DNA of 48,650 bases, taken from contig JAHFGV010000019.1 in the NCBI GenBank assembly GCA_023247255.1, forward strand, positions 1-48,650, read 5' to 3'. The notes below the pieces were generated by a model. That model worked only from the letters and a program-made list of their open reading frames with translations. It made no database searches and was not told the origin of the DNA. Position numbers and translations under genes: made by a program. Position 1 is the stretch's first letter. Every line of letters starts with the position of its first letter. Positions 41,123 to 48,650 of the stretch are shown here, in pieces. Origin of the DNA: Candidatus Omnitrophota bacterium. Lineage in GTDB: Bacteria; Omnitrophota; Gorgyraeia; Aquiviventales; Aquiviventaceae.

Positions 41123-42381
41123 GTGTCACCTGTTACGTCTGGAGTTTTGCAAAACGACCGCTCTGACTTGGACCGAGACGAACACCCGCGGGGACGGAAT
41201 AAACCGAGGCAAGCGGTATAGCCGTGGAGGAAATTGGTGCAACCAATGGGCCCGATCTCGCCATTGCAAAAAAAGCCTCCAATGGGCAGCTCTTTGCCTC
41301 CGATGGTTTGAATCGTTTTCACGTCTTGATGAGCCACCCCATAGAAGGCTTTGCCTCGCCCGGTGCAACTAAACAACAATGCCCCACAAGGAGCCGCTTG
41401 CCCGGGCCGGGCTATCGCTTGAGTCAAGCGGCGGCGCAATTCGTTACGCGAGGTAGCGGCATCCCGAATATGAAACTGAAGGGTCTGACCGATTTGCACA
41501 TGATCGGCAAGGGCAATCGCCCCCGCATCCGGATCAATCCCGACGATGTGGCGGATTAAAAAGTCCCCTGTGGCAAAGACATGCCGCATCTCATTGACGG
41601 CTAGGCCGCTGAATATCGATCCTTCCTGGGCGAGCTGTCGATCCTCAACCGACAGCGAACAGAGCACCTCATGAAGGACCGCTACAGCCTGTCGCCCACC
41701 CAGTTGCACCACCACATTTTCCTCAGCGGACGTCACAACGTAGGGGCGTCCCACAGGCCGGCATCCTTGTGACACCACCGCATCCATGACTACGTCGCCG
41801 GTCATGGCCAAACCTACGGCCCCTGTGCGATGCACCTGTCGGTTGATAAACAAAAAGTTCTGCCCAGCCGCATGCCCACCGCTGACCAGCCCGCCAATGA
41901 TCGGGCGTTGCGGATAGGTACTATTCAACGCCTGAACCAACCTTACAGGATCACACGTGTGGGGATCTGCAAACAACAGAAATACCGGCTCCATCGCCGG
42001 CGAAGGGCCAATCTTGTCAACCCAGAATCCACCCGGGCAAGACAGCTCCAGTTCATCGGGATCCACCACAAATGGAAACAATCGAACGTCCGGAAGGGAT
42101 GCTGCCACGATCCCCAGCGCTGGAACCCACTCACACTCTTTGCCTGGGCCAATGATCCCACTGCCGCTGCAGCCGATAAGAAGACCCGGTTTCAGCCTCT
42201 GGTGAATGACATCGATTAATTCAGGCCATCGAACCGGGTAGCTGATGGACGCAAAGACACAGGCCATATCGCATCGGCTACCCGATAGCCTCTCGTGGAT
42301 TCGCTGACAGACCTCCTCGGCTGCCACCGTGGCATCGATGGATTCGCTGATCTCTGAGGCAAACAGCATGCGTCTTGTCAT
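41119..42381 (-). CDS. FIST domain sensory protein
   Basis: 420 residues with FIST_N (DMACVFASISYPVRWPELIDVIHQRLKPGLLIGCSGSGIIG) and FIST_C (IVGIDPDAGAIALADHVQIGQTLQFHIRDA, GALLFSCTGRGKAFYGVAHQDVKTI, PIGGFFCNGEIGPIG). Such domains are thought to bind small ligands, e.g. amino acids. No kinase or cyclase domain is attached. The C-terminal end (about SERSFCKTPDVTGDT) comes from family A-like (TTTTGCAAAA) and CACGTGTCA repeat words. Confidence 0.9.
   Translation of the reverse strand: MTRRMLFASEISESIDATVAAEEVCQRIHERLSGSRCDMACVFASISYPVRWPELIDVIHQRLKPGLLIGCSGSGIIGPGKECEWVPALGIVAASLPDVRLFPFVVDPDELELSCPGGFWVDKIGPSPAMEPVFLLFADPHTCDPVRLVQALNSTYPQRPIIGGLVSGGHAAGQNFLFINRQVHRTGAVGLAMTGDVVMDAVVSQGCRPVGRPYVVTSAEENVVVQLGGRQAVAVLHEVLCSLSVEDRQLAQEGSIFSGLAVNEMRHVFATGDFLIRHIVGIDPDAGAIALADHVQIGQTLQFHIRDAATSRNELRRRLTQAIARPGQAAPCGALLFSCTGRGKAFYGVAHQDVKTIQTIGGKELPIGGFFCNGEIGPIGCTNFLHGYTACLGLFRPRGCSSRSKSERSFCKTPDVTGDT
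41139..41160. repeat. Family A scrap inside the FIST 3' end
   Basis: TCTGGAGTTTTGCAAAACGA matches the terminal CTGAGGTTTTGCAAAA of family A; it is translated as part of the FIST C-terminus. The rest of an element is not seen. Confidence 0.4.
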
Positions 42382-42491
42382 GCTCCATCCAGCTTAGACG
42401 TGGCCTTCATCCTTGTCAATGGCGCGCCGGGCGTGCGGAAGATGCCTTCACCCTATCAATCTATCAATGTCCGGAAGATTAATCACCCGCG

Positions 42492-43143
42492 TCATGCGCG
42501 GTGCCCATGCAGAAATAACCAGTCCGGCAGCCACTCACTCAGTGGTCCTTTGGATTTCAGGGTCGTCCGCTCAAATGGGTGTTGGGACTTGATGCCTGTC
42601 CGGTCGGAGAAAAAACCGCTGAAGAGAGAACCATTGGCAATCCAGGTGTTGGAGGGAAATACCGAAAAGGCATAAGGGCATTCTAACCCCTGATCGATGA
42701 AGGTCTGTTTGAAAGAGGAGAGAAATCCCCCATCGACCATAGCGTGTAACACATCGGGTCGTAGGCCGTCGATAATACAACAGCAATACCCGTGCCCCTG
42801 GCACAGGCCATCCGGAATACTTGCCTTCTTCAACGACAGGCGCCGGTTGCTTCGCCGGACGTTTCTCCGTCCGTTCAATCTTAACCACGAACTCCCCACG
42901 ATTGTCTTCGGGAAAATCATCGTTGACCCCAAGCCAGAGTCTGCCTGAGTGGGGGGTGCTACCGTCCCAATGGGTCCCTATGTAAAAAAGAACTCCCTCG
43001 GTACCGATCTTTCCAACTGAGGTGGATGGGGAAGCTGTCATAGACCCACAACCCACAATCCCGCTGGCCACCATGATCACAAGAGCCACACGCACACATA
43101 AAGGTAACCATCCAGATTCTGTGATACTATAAAGTCCTGACAT
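42492..43143 (-). pseudogene. Frameshifted, truncated lipoprotein phosphodiesterase
   Basis: The first part (43143 to about 42800) encodes a lipoprotein signal (VALVIMVASGIVGC) and a Ser/Lys-rich region (to VVEEGKYSGWPVPG). The next part, in another frame, reads CCIIDGLRPDVLHAMVDGGF and YAFSVFPSNTWIANGSLFSGFFSDRTGIKS, the N-terminal core of type I phosphodiesterase/nucleotide pyrophosphatase (alkaline phosphatase superfamily). Removing one C from the CCCC at 42795-42798 (plus strand) joins them. Even so, only about 217 residues remain and the C-terminal metal-binding half is absent. Confidence 0.65.
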
Positions 43144-45235
43144 GAGCCTGCCTTCGAGCCTCCATCCCTTTGCCTACGATACCTTTCAGCAACAGGCGAT
43201 CCAAGCCATTGATCGTGGCAGTTCCGTGTTGGTGGCCGCACCGACGGGAGCCGGAAAGACGGTCTTGGCTGACTATGTGATCGAACAAACCCTCAAGCGA
43301 CAGCAGCGCGTGATTTACACCTCACCCATCAAGGCCCTGAGCAATCAAAAGTTCCGCGACTTCTTTGCACGCTACGGCTCGCGCACGGACGCCATTTCAC
43401 CATCGGTCGGACTGGCCAGTAGCGAGGCAGACACCCCAGAGAAATCAGATGCGCTCGGACCTGCCAGAGGCAGCCAACGACAGATGGTTGGGATCATGAC
43501 CGGGGACGTGACCCTCAATCCCCAGGCTCCTTTGATTATCATGACTACCGAGATTTACCGAAACACCTTATTAGAAGATCCCGAACGCCTGTCTTCTTAT
43601 GCCTGGATCATCTTCGATGAAATCCACTACTTGGACGATCCAGAGCGGGGAACGGTATGGGAAGAAGCGATCTTGTTCAGTCCTCGCCATATTCGTCTTT
43701 TGTGCTTGAGCGCCACGATCCCCAATGCCTCAGAGATTGCCACATGGATCCGCGAGATTCACCAGCGTCCCATTGAAGTCATCCAAGAAACCCAACGGCC
43801 GGTACCCCTGCACATACGATTCCAGTGCCAGAACCGGATCATGGATAGTTTGCAACAGCTCCAGCAAGAAGGTTATCCGTCCATCCTGAGCGGCAGCCGA
43901 CCGCTCTTGCGTCATGCGAAACGCCTACCCTACTCCCAACAGCGACGCCTGGGTCTTGAGCTGCGACACCCCAACCGCGTGCAGAGTCTCGTCCACACCC
44001 TCGAAAAAGAACAACACCTGCCGTGCATCTGGTTTACCTTTGGCCGACGGAACGCCGAGAACCTGGCGTGGGAGATTTCCCGGTATTGCACGCTTGAGGG
44101 TCCCCAGCGGGAACGCCTGCTGGCCACCTATCGAAAGCTCTGCCGTCAATTCCAATTAAACCAGCATCCCATCGCAGAAGCGCTGGGACAACTGATCGGT
44201 AGCGGCGTCGCGTACCACCATGCCGGAATGATGCCGACCGTGAAGGAAGTCATCGAACGCTGTTTCACCAGCCGCCAGCTCAAGGTGATCGTCACGACTG
44301 AAACCTTTGCGTTGGGCATCAACATGCCGGCACGAAGTGTGGTGTTAGACACGCTCAAGAAACGCTTAGGAAGTACGTTCGAGTTGCTGCGCCGTCGGCA
44401 GTTTTTGCAAATGGCCGGCCGTGCGGGCCGAAGGGGCATGGACGACTTCGGCGTTGCGTATGTCCGCGTCAATCCCTTGCATGTCACCTGCCCTGAAGTC
44501 CAGCAGTTGATTCAAGGCTCACCGGAGCCGGTGTATAGCCGATTCAACATGACGTATGCCACACTGCTTAACCTCCACCGTCGTCACGGCGCTGGGCTTT
44601 TGGAGATATTTCCCAAGACGCTGTATTATTTTCAAACCAGTGGGATGCGTCAGCAAGAGGGCTTGAGCCTGATTCAGCGCAAGCTGCAGCTGCTTACTAC
44701 GATGGGCTACATCAACCCGGATGGGCTGACTCCAAAGGGGGCTTTTGCCTGTTGGCTCTATGGCTACGAATTGCTGCTCACCGAGCTGCATATCGACGGT
44801 GAGCTCAGCCATTTGGATCCTCTGGCGTTGGCCATCGTGGTGCTAGCCGTGGTTTATGAACCGCGCCCGAATGTGAAGCGGCTCAAACGCCATCGCTTGT
44901 ATCAACGATTGGACCATCTGTGCAATGAACCGTTGGGCCAGATCCACAAAGAGGAGAATCGTCTGCATATCCGTCCGAAAACAAAAGTCCCCGCCTTTCA
45001 TCTGTCGGCTGCCCTGGAGGTCTGGTTCCAGGGAGGTGTCTTTCATCACCTCAGCCGACACACAGAGGTGGATGAGGGGGAGATCATCCGCTATTTTCGC
45101 ATGACCGTTCAGCTGCTGCGACAGCTCGCCGATAGCCCCCAGTCGGACACACGCCTTCGGGCCATGGCGCTTAAAGCGATCCATCGGATCAACAGGGACG
45201 TCATTGATGCGGAAGCCCAGCTACAACTGGGATAG
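43142..45235 (+). CDS. Ski2-like DEAD/DEAH-box RNA helicase
   Basis: 697 residues. Helicase motifs in order: Walker A APTGAGKT (33-40), SPIKALSNQKF, TGDVTLNPQAPLIIMTTEI, DEIH (159-162) in WIIFDEIHYLDDPERGTVWEE, LCLSATIPN, FALGINMPARSVVLD and LQMAGRAGRRGMDDFG. These match the Ski2/Mtr4 family; a C-terminal helical domain of about 250 residues follows. About 30 residues (81-113) are inserted before TGDV. Its ATG shares the CATG with the ATG of the opposite phosphodiesterase remnant. Likely role: RNA unwinding; substrate unknown. Confidence 0.9.
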   Translation: MSLPSSLHPFAYDTFQQQAIQAIDRGSSVLVAAPTGAGKTVLADYVIEQTLKRQQRVIYTSPIKALSNQKFRDFFARYGSRTDAISPSVGLASSEADTPEKSDALGPARGSQRQMVGIMTGDVTLNPQAPLIIMTTEIYRNTLLEDPERLSSYAWIIFDEIHYLDDPERGTVWEEAILFSPRHIRLLCLSATIPNASEIATWIREIHQRPIEVIQETQRPVPLHIRFQCQNRIMDSLQQLQQEGYPSILSGSRPLLRHAKRLPYSQQRRLGLELRHPNRVQSLVHTLEKEQHLPCIWFTFGRRNAENLAWEISRYCTLEGPQRERLLATYRKLCRQFQLNQHPIAEALGQLIGSGVAYHHAGMMPTVKEVIERCFTSRQLKVIVTTETFALGINMPARSVVLDTLKKRLGSTFELLRRRQFLQMAGRAGRRGMDDFGVAYVRVNPLHVTCPEVQQLIQGSPEPVYSRFNMTYATLLNLHRRHGAGLLEIFPKTLYYFQTSGMRQQEGLSLIQRKLQLLTTMGYINPDGLTPKGAFACWLYGYELLLTELHIDGELSHLDPLALAIVVLAVVYEPRPNVKRLKRHRLYQRLDHLCNEPLGQIHKEENRLHIRPKTKVPAFHLSAALEVWFQGGVFHHLSRHTEVDEGEIIRYFRMTVQLLRQLADSPQSDTRLRAMALKAIHRINRDVIDAEAQLQLG

Positions 45236-45257
45236 ACTGATTTTGCGTAACACGTAA

Positions 45258-45521
45258 CTGAGGTTTTGCAAAATGCACCGAGATTAGTGGCAGCGCTCAC
45301 GTCTGTGTCATGTTTCATGTGTTATGTGTCATGAGTCATGGAAAGCAAAAGGAGCACTTTGGCCCTGTCTGAGATGCCTGCCTATTTTCTGCTTTTTCAT
45401 GACACATAAACCATGAAACATGAAACAGTCTCTCATGACTCATGAAACAGACGTAAGTACTGGATCTTAAAAACATGACACAACACTCAGTCACTGCGTT
45501 GGCTATTTTTGCAAAAGCCCA
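45258..45521. repeat. Family A mini-element, copy A5 (rearranged)
   Basis: The left end CTGAGGTTTTGCAAAATGCA and right end ATTTTTGCAAAAGCCCA match the family. Between about 45400 and 45460 an inverted second copy of left-part words (ATGAAACAGACGTAAGTAC) is added. No clean target duplication is seen. The last 47 bases are read as the N-terminus of the M48 peptidase gene. Confidence 0.75.
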
Positions 45522-46482
45522 CTCATCACGTGTAACGTATCCCATGTGTGTTCTCTGCAGCCTGGTCCTGGCTGGGTGCGTGAGCCCGCAATACGCCATC
45601 CGCGAGCCTCCGGTACCGGATGAATCGTCATCCGCCCTGCAGATAGAACGCGCGATCAGCGTCTATCAAGCAAAACAGTTCGAAGCCGATGGCACCCGAA
45701 GGATTAGCCCGAATGAACGACTCTGGGGCTTTGATATCCCCTCAATCGTGGATCGTCTTTCTCGCGTGAGCGAACGTCCCTACCTTCAGTATCAAACCTA
45801 TCTCTGGAACCTCGAAGATCCCAATGCAGCCGCGTTGGCAGACGGTAGGATCTATATCTCTAAAGGCATGCTCAACACCCTGGCCAGCCGTGGCAGCCGC
45901 GCCGATGAACTGGCTGTCATCGTCGCCCATGAATTAGCCCATACGGCGGCTCAACATCTCGTGAAACGTTATCGCATGCTCCAACAGCAACGGTGGCTGC
46001 TGGCGCTGGTGGCAGCGGGTACTGCTGCGGCGACGAGGCAATCCCAAGCAGCACAAGCGCAACGAACCGGCAGGCTGGTGATGGACATGGCCCAACTGAT
46101 TCAGGATGTGGCCAACAGTGGATACAGCCAGGAACAAGAACTTGAAGCCGACCAGTTGGGAATCGGATACGTCATCCGGGCAGGTTTCGATCCTCGGGCC
46201 GCTCTCGATCTCTTGCAAGACTTCGCTCGATTTGACTCGCCTTGGCCGTTCCTTCGCACCCATCCCTATATGCGCACTCGAGTAGACTATCTGGCCCGTT
46301 ACCTTCAGGATCGTGGCTTGCGGGCGCCCGCTTCAACCTCCCAGCCTTCTTCCAACCAGGACGTCGAATCCAGGCGCAAGCACTTGAGGCAAATCCAGAA
46401 ACTCTATCCGGTGGGCTCGGTCAGTTGGAACAATCTCCAACGTCAGATCGAAGCCTTGGATGCATCGATCGTGACCCCGTAG
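45475..46482 (+). CDS. M48-family lipoprotein metallopeptidase
   Basis: 335 residues from the first ATG. The zinc motif HELAH (152-156) is followed by the third ligand in EQELEADQLGIGYVIRAGFDP, giving an M48B (BepA/LoiP-like) pattern; such proteins act in the periplasm on outer-membrane proteins. A lipobox LAGC (Cys35) follows CVLCSLVL. The first 23 residues come from family A copy A5; an ATG directly before CVLCSL (45544) would leave a very short signal with no basic residue, so I keep the longer start with caution. Confidence 0.86.
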   Translation: MTQHSVTALAIFAKAHSSRVTYPMCVLCSLVLAGCVSPQYAIREPPVPDESSSALQIERAISVYQAKQFEADGTRRISPNERLWGFDIPSIVDRLSRVSERPYLQYQTYLWNLEDPNAAALADGRIYISKGMLNTLASRGSRADELAVIVAHELAHTAAQHLVKRYRMLQQQRWLLALVAAGTAAATRQSQAAQAQRTGRLVMDMAQLIQDVANSGYSQEQELEADQLGIGYVIRAGFDPRAALDLLQDFARFDSPWPFLRTHPYMRTRVDYLARYLQDRGLRAPASTSQPSSNQDVESRRKHLRQIQKLYPVGSVSWNNLQRQIEALDASIVTP

Positions 46483-46506
46483 AATGCAACCGACTTCGCG
46501 AAGTGA

Positions 46507-46726
46507 AACGCATGAAGGCTGTGGAAACACCCTTTTGCTCAAAGCTGACGATGGCGATGGGGTGCACGGGGCGGGAGACGAGGGGTGAGGGAAAGAAAAC
46601 CAGGGATAGGGAAAGAGCGACTTCCAGTTTTTGAAGTTTGCGAGGATCTCTTATCAGTTCCCGTGCCCCACGCCCCGTTGCCCTTGCCCCCTCTGTTGAT
46701 TTCCCAGCCCCTACTAGCGTCCTGTT
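46507..46726. repeat. Family C element downstream of the M48 gene
   Basis: GGCTGTGGAAACACCC on the left and CTAGCGTCCTGTTAG on the right are diverged C ends; GGGGTGCACGGGGCGGGAG and GTGCCCCACGCCCCGTTGCC words inside can pair. The 46483-46887 gap holds only this and B2. Confidence 0.5.
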
Positions 46727-46727
46727 A

Positions 46728-46887
46728 GGGTTCGTTAAAAAATGACGGCGCTATTTGGCCGTGGGGATTTTGACTCAGGGCAAGGCGCGAAGAGCGAGCA
46801 TCCGCGATGAGGATGTAAGCGATGAGCAACGCAGCCATGGGTCAAAAGCCCCCGGTCAAATGGATGTAGTTATTTCTTAACGAACCC
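46728..46887. repeat. Family B mini-element, copy B2 (reversed)
   Basis: 160 bp, the same length as B1. Ends are GGGTTCGTTAAAAAAT and ATTTCTTAACGAACCC. Flanking TTA triplets (46725-46727 and 46888-46890) form the target duplication. The right one reads TAA on the minus strand and is the stop codon of the PilZ gene. Confidence 0.85.
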
Positions 46888-47277
46888 TTAGGGGTGAGGA
46901 AAATAGAGCAGGGCAAATTGCCTAAGCAGTACGGAATCCTTGGGATCGATTTCAACAAACGCCACACCGACTTCATCTGCCCGGAGCCGCAGGGTCTTTC
47001 CTCTGACTCCGTCAGGATTGCGCGTTTTCTCTTCTGGATCCAACGGTTGGCTCCACACTACCTTTGCCACGCATCGGATGGGCTCTGTCCTTTCAGGGAA
47101 ATGGAGAGTCAGGTCAAGTACAGCACCCGGCGCAAGGGAATGCTCAGCGATAAACCGAATACCCCCATCCGAGATATTCTTGGTTAAGGCCTTGCCGTGC
47201 TTTCTCCCGTCACGGATAATGTAAGAAACACTCAGGCGTGTCTGGGGACGAATCTGTCTTCTGTGTTCATCCGCCAT
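46888..47277 (-). CDS. PilZ-domain protein
   Basis: 129 residues, a single PilZ domain. The RxxxR-type motif (RRQIRPQTR) and KNISDGGIRF (D/NxSxxG) are the c-di-GMP ligands of the family; a long VVWSQPLDPEEKTRN loop follows. It would respond to c-di-GMP, fitting the GEMM-like leader in the prepilin operon. The stop is made by the family B insertion. Confidence 0.88.
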   Translation of the reverse strand: MADEHRRQIRPQTRLSVSYIIRDGRKHGKALTKNISDGGIRFIAEHSLAPGAVLDLTLHFPERTEPIRCVAKVVWSQPLDPEEKTRNPDGVRGKTLRLRADEVGVAFVEIDPKDSVLLRQFALLYFPHP

Positions 47278-47329
47278 GGCAATCCCGATGAAGTCCCCCC
47301 ATGAGGACTCGGGGTGGGAACTTCATGTG

Positions 47330-47363
47330 CCCATTGACATACACGCACGTGTATGTCAATGGG
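47330..47363. repeat. 34-bp near-perfect palindrome between PilZ and kinase genes
   Basis: CCCATTGACATACACG (47330-47345) and its exact complement (47348-47363) are separated by CA. On neither strand does a T-run follow, so it does not look like a simple terminator. It stands 53 bases upstream of the PilZ start and may be an operator or a recombination scar. Confidence 0.65.
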
Positions 47364-47409
47364 AAAAATATTACAAAAGGGGATCCCTGAAGGATTTTGT
47401 AAATTCGTC

Positions 47410-48453
47410 TTACCCGGTCCCTGGATTGGCGATTTTCGGAAGAGACACGAAGAATGAGCTTCCTTTACCCACTTGGCTTTCCGCCCAGATCCTGCCTTGG
47501 TGTAACTCAACAATCGCCTTGGCAATCGGAAGGCCCAAGCCTGAGCCTTCCTGATGATGGTCTCCGCTGCGTTCAAACTTTTCGAAGATCCGTTGCAGGT
47601 CTTCGTGCGGAATTCCCGATCCTGTGTCAGCCACCTCGATGAGACAACCGCTCAAATCCTTTGAAAGCCGAACACGCACCCCTCCCTGATCGGTGTATTT
47701 GACCGCATTCGTAATGAGATTGACGAACGTCTGGGTCAAACGATCCGGATCTCCCACAACTACAGCCTCCTCGTTGGGAAAGTCCAACGACACGCTCAGC
47801 CCGCGCTTGGTGAGCAGAACCTGACAAGATCCTGCGACGGTGCGCAAAAGATCTTGCAGGACAATCCGTTGCTGTCGCAAGCTCAGCTTCCCCGACTCGA
47901 TATGCGCCACATCGAGCAGATCCCCGACCAGCCGCGCCATGCGGCTGGCCTCCCGATAGCCGACCTCCACCGGCTCCACCTGATCTTTAGCCAGCGGTCC
48001 ATGCAGAGCGTCTCGGAGATTCTCTAACGTCCCTTTGATAATCGTCAGGGGAGCGCGAAACTCGTGGGCGACATGGTTGACAAAATCCGTCTGGATGGTT
48101 GTGAGCTTGGCAAATTTTCGATTCAAATCGACCAACTCGTTAACCAACCGCATGATCAGCCGACGTCCTGCCAGCAATCCCAGAAGCGCGAGGATGACAG
48201 CCAGAAGGAAGTAGACGCCATGGATACCGGCAAGAATCGAAATCGAGAAGAACTTCACGGTAATGAGGTAGCAACAAATCAACAAAGGGATAACGGTCAT
48301 CAACGCAAAAGCGACGTGGAACTGAGTCAGCCACTGCTGGATTCCGTATGGTTCCTGAGTTTGAAGAAAATCCGCATGGGGCTTTGCTCTGGGAATGACC
48401 GGGGAGCTGGAGCTCAGAAGGGATGGATCTTGCTGCGTGTGTTTATCTGGCAT
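47410..48453 (-). CDS. Membrane sensor histidine kinase
   Basis: About 347 residues. Two membrane helices (about 48-68 and 72-98) with almost no extracytoplasmic loop. Then the DHp helix with phospho-acceptor His130 (VNHVAHEFRAPLTIIKG) and the ATPase domain: N box NLITNAVKYT, G1 DTGSGIP, F box RIFEKFERS, G2 GSGLGLPIAKA. No response regulator is adjacent, so it is an orphan in this window. I use the ATG at 48453; a GTG at 48471 is possible. Confidence 0.92.
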   Translation of the reverse strand: MPDKHTQQDPSLLSSSSPVIPRAKPHADFLQTQEPYGIQQWLTQFHVAFALMTVIPLLICCYLITVKFFSISILAGIHGVYFLLAVILALLGLLAGRRLIMRLVNELVDLNRKFAKLTTIQTDFVNHVAHEFRAPLTIIKGTLENLRDALHGPLAKDQVEPVEVGYREASRMARLVGDLLDVAHIESGKLSLRQQRIVLQDLLRTVAGSCQVLLTKRGLSVSLDFPNEEAVVVGDPDRLTQTFVNLITNAVKYTDQGGVRVRLSKDLSGCLIEVADTGSGIPHEDLQRIFEKFERSGDHHQEGSGLGLPIAKAIVELHQGRIWAESQVGKGSSFFVSLPKIANPGTG

Positions 48454-48502
48454 AGAGGCTGGATGGAGCACCAGGGAAAAACACCCGCTTGCTCAAGGCT
48501 AA

Positions 48503-48650
48503 GGGTTCGTTAAGAAATAACTGCATCCCTTTGACCGGGGGATTTTGACCCATGGCTGCGTTGCTCATCGCTTACATCCTCATCGAGGATGCTCGCTCTT
48601 CGCGCCTTGCCCTGAGTCAAAATCCCCACGGCCAAATAGCGCAGTCATTT
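48503..48650. repeat. Family B mini-element, copy B3 (cut by window end)
   Basis: It begins GGGTTCGTTAAGAAATAACT after a TAA and follows B1 base for base with few changes for 148 bp, to the right edge of the window. Just before it, 48475-48500 holds a family C scrap (GGGAAAAACACCCGCTTGCTC). Confidence 0.85.

Noticed and set aside
42571-42790. C-terminal part of the 190-codon minus-strand frame (after GWPVPGARV)
   Set aside because: The homologous phosphodiesterase sequence continues in the other frame, so this part is out of frame.
45300-45460. Closely repeated ATGTTTCATG/TCATGAGTCATG words, CRISPR-like at first sight
   Set aside because: Units are of uneven spacing, appear in both orientations and have no unique spacers; they belong to family A.

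Overview
The window is a piece of a Gram-negative bacterial chromosome of medium GC content. Evidence for a double membrane includes a prepilin cluster, lipoboxes, an NADH dehydrogenase block and a PEGA lipoprotein. Small-PurL purine synthesis (PurS/PurQ/PurL), a SUF iron-sulfur operon, LexA, a Gld-like ABC exporter and very dense intergenic mini-repeats would fit a deep-branching lineage such as Nitrospirota or Methylomirabilota. That placement is inference; no marker gene here settles it.

Layout. 1-218: tail of an IS30-type transposase. 633-7844 (minus): purine operon purB, PEGA lipoprotein, purC, small membrane protein, SPFH protein, purS, purQ, purL. 8258-14457 (plus): nuoJ, K, L, M, N (proton-pumping membrane arm of complex I). 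14717-15349 (minus): lexA. 15529-20267 (plus): ABC ATPase, permease, GldG-like protein and DUF4340 protein. 20334-20951 (minus): CDP-alcohol phosphatidyltransferase. 21506-24862 (minus): anti-sigma-like protein, ECF sigma factor and two secreted, highly basic proteins. 25145-29321 (minus): a prepilin cluster (PilW-, PilV- and PilX-like) plus a Cys-rich secreted protein, with a c-di-GMP-I-like leader inside it. 29469-37832 (minus): Rrf2 regulator, sufC, sufB, sufD, Rieske protein, sufS, sufU, sufT and a cysteine synthase. 37945-42381 (minus): ThiO, rhodanese, DUF559 endonuclease, TlpA thioredoxin, FIST sensor. 42492-43143: frameshifted phosphodiesterase remnant. 43142-46482 (plus): Ski2-like helicase and M48 peptidase. 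46888-48453 (minus): PilZ protein and histidine kinase.

The most unusual property is the repeat load and its effect on genes. I see at least five families. A: about 240-270 bp with terminal inverted repeats and 7-8 bp target duplications. B: 160 bp with perfect 16-bp ends and 3-bp TAA/TTA duplications. C: hairpins with CAGGCTGCGGAAAAA-type ends that begin exactly at the stop codons of several genes. D: about 80 bp with a conserved nested stem-loop. E: simple short-word repeats. Several have entered coding sequence in frame: three places in PurL, the signal peptides of the PEGA lipoprotein, TlpA and M48 proteins, and the C-termini of SufD and the FIST protein.

Functionally, the suf operon begins with its likely regulator (Rrf2), whose promoter carries an IscR-type palindrome. 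It supplies Fe-S clusters that complex I and the Rieske protein would need. The prepilin cluster, c-di-GMP-like leader and PilZ protein point to c-di-GMP-controlled surface structures.
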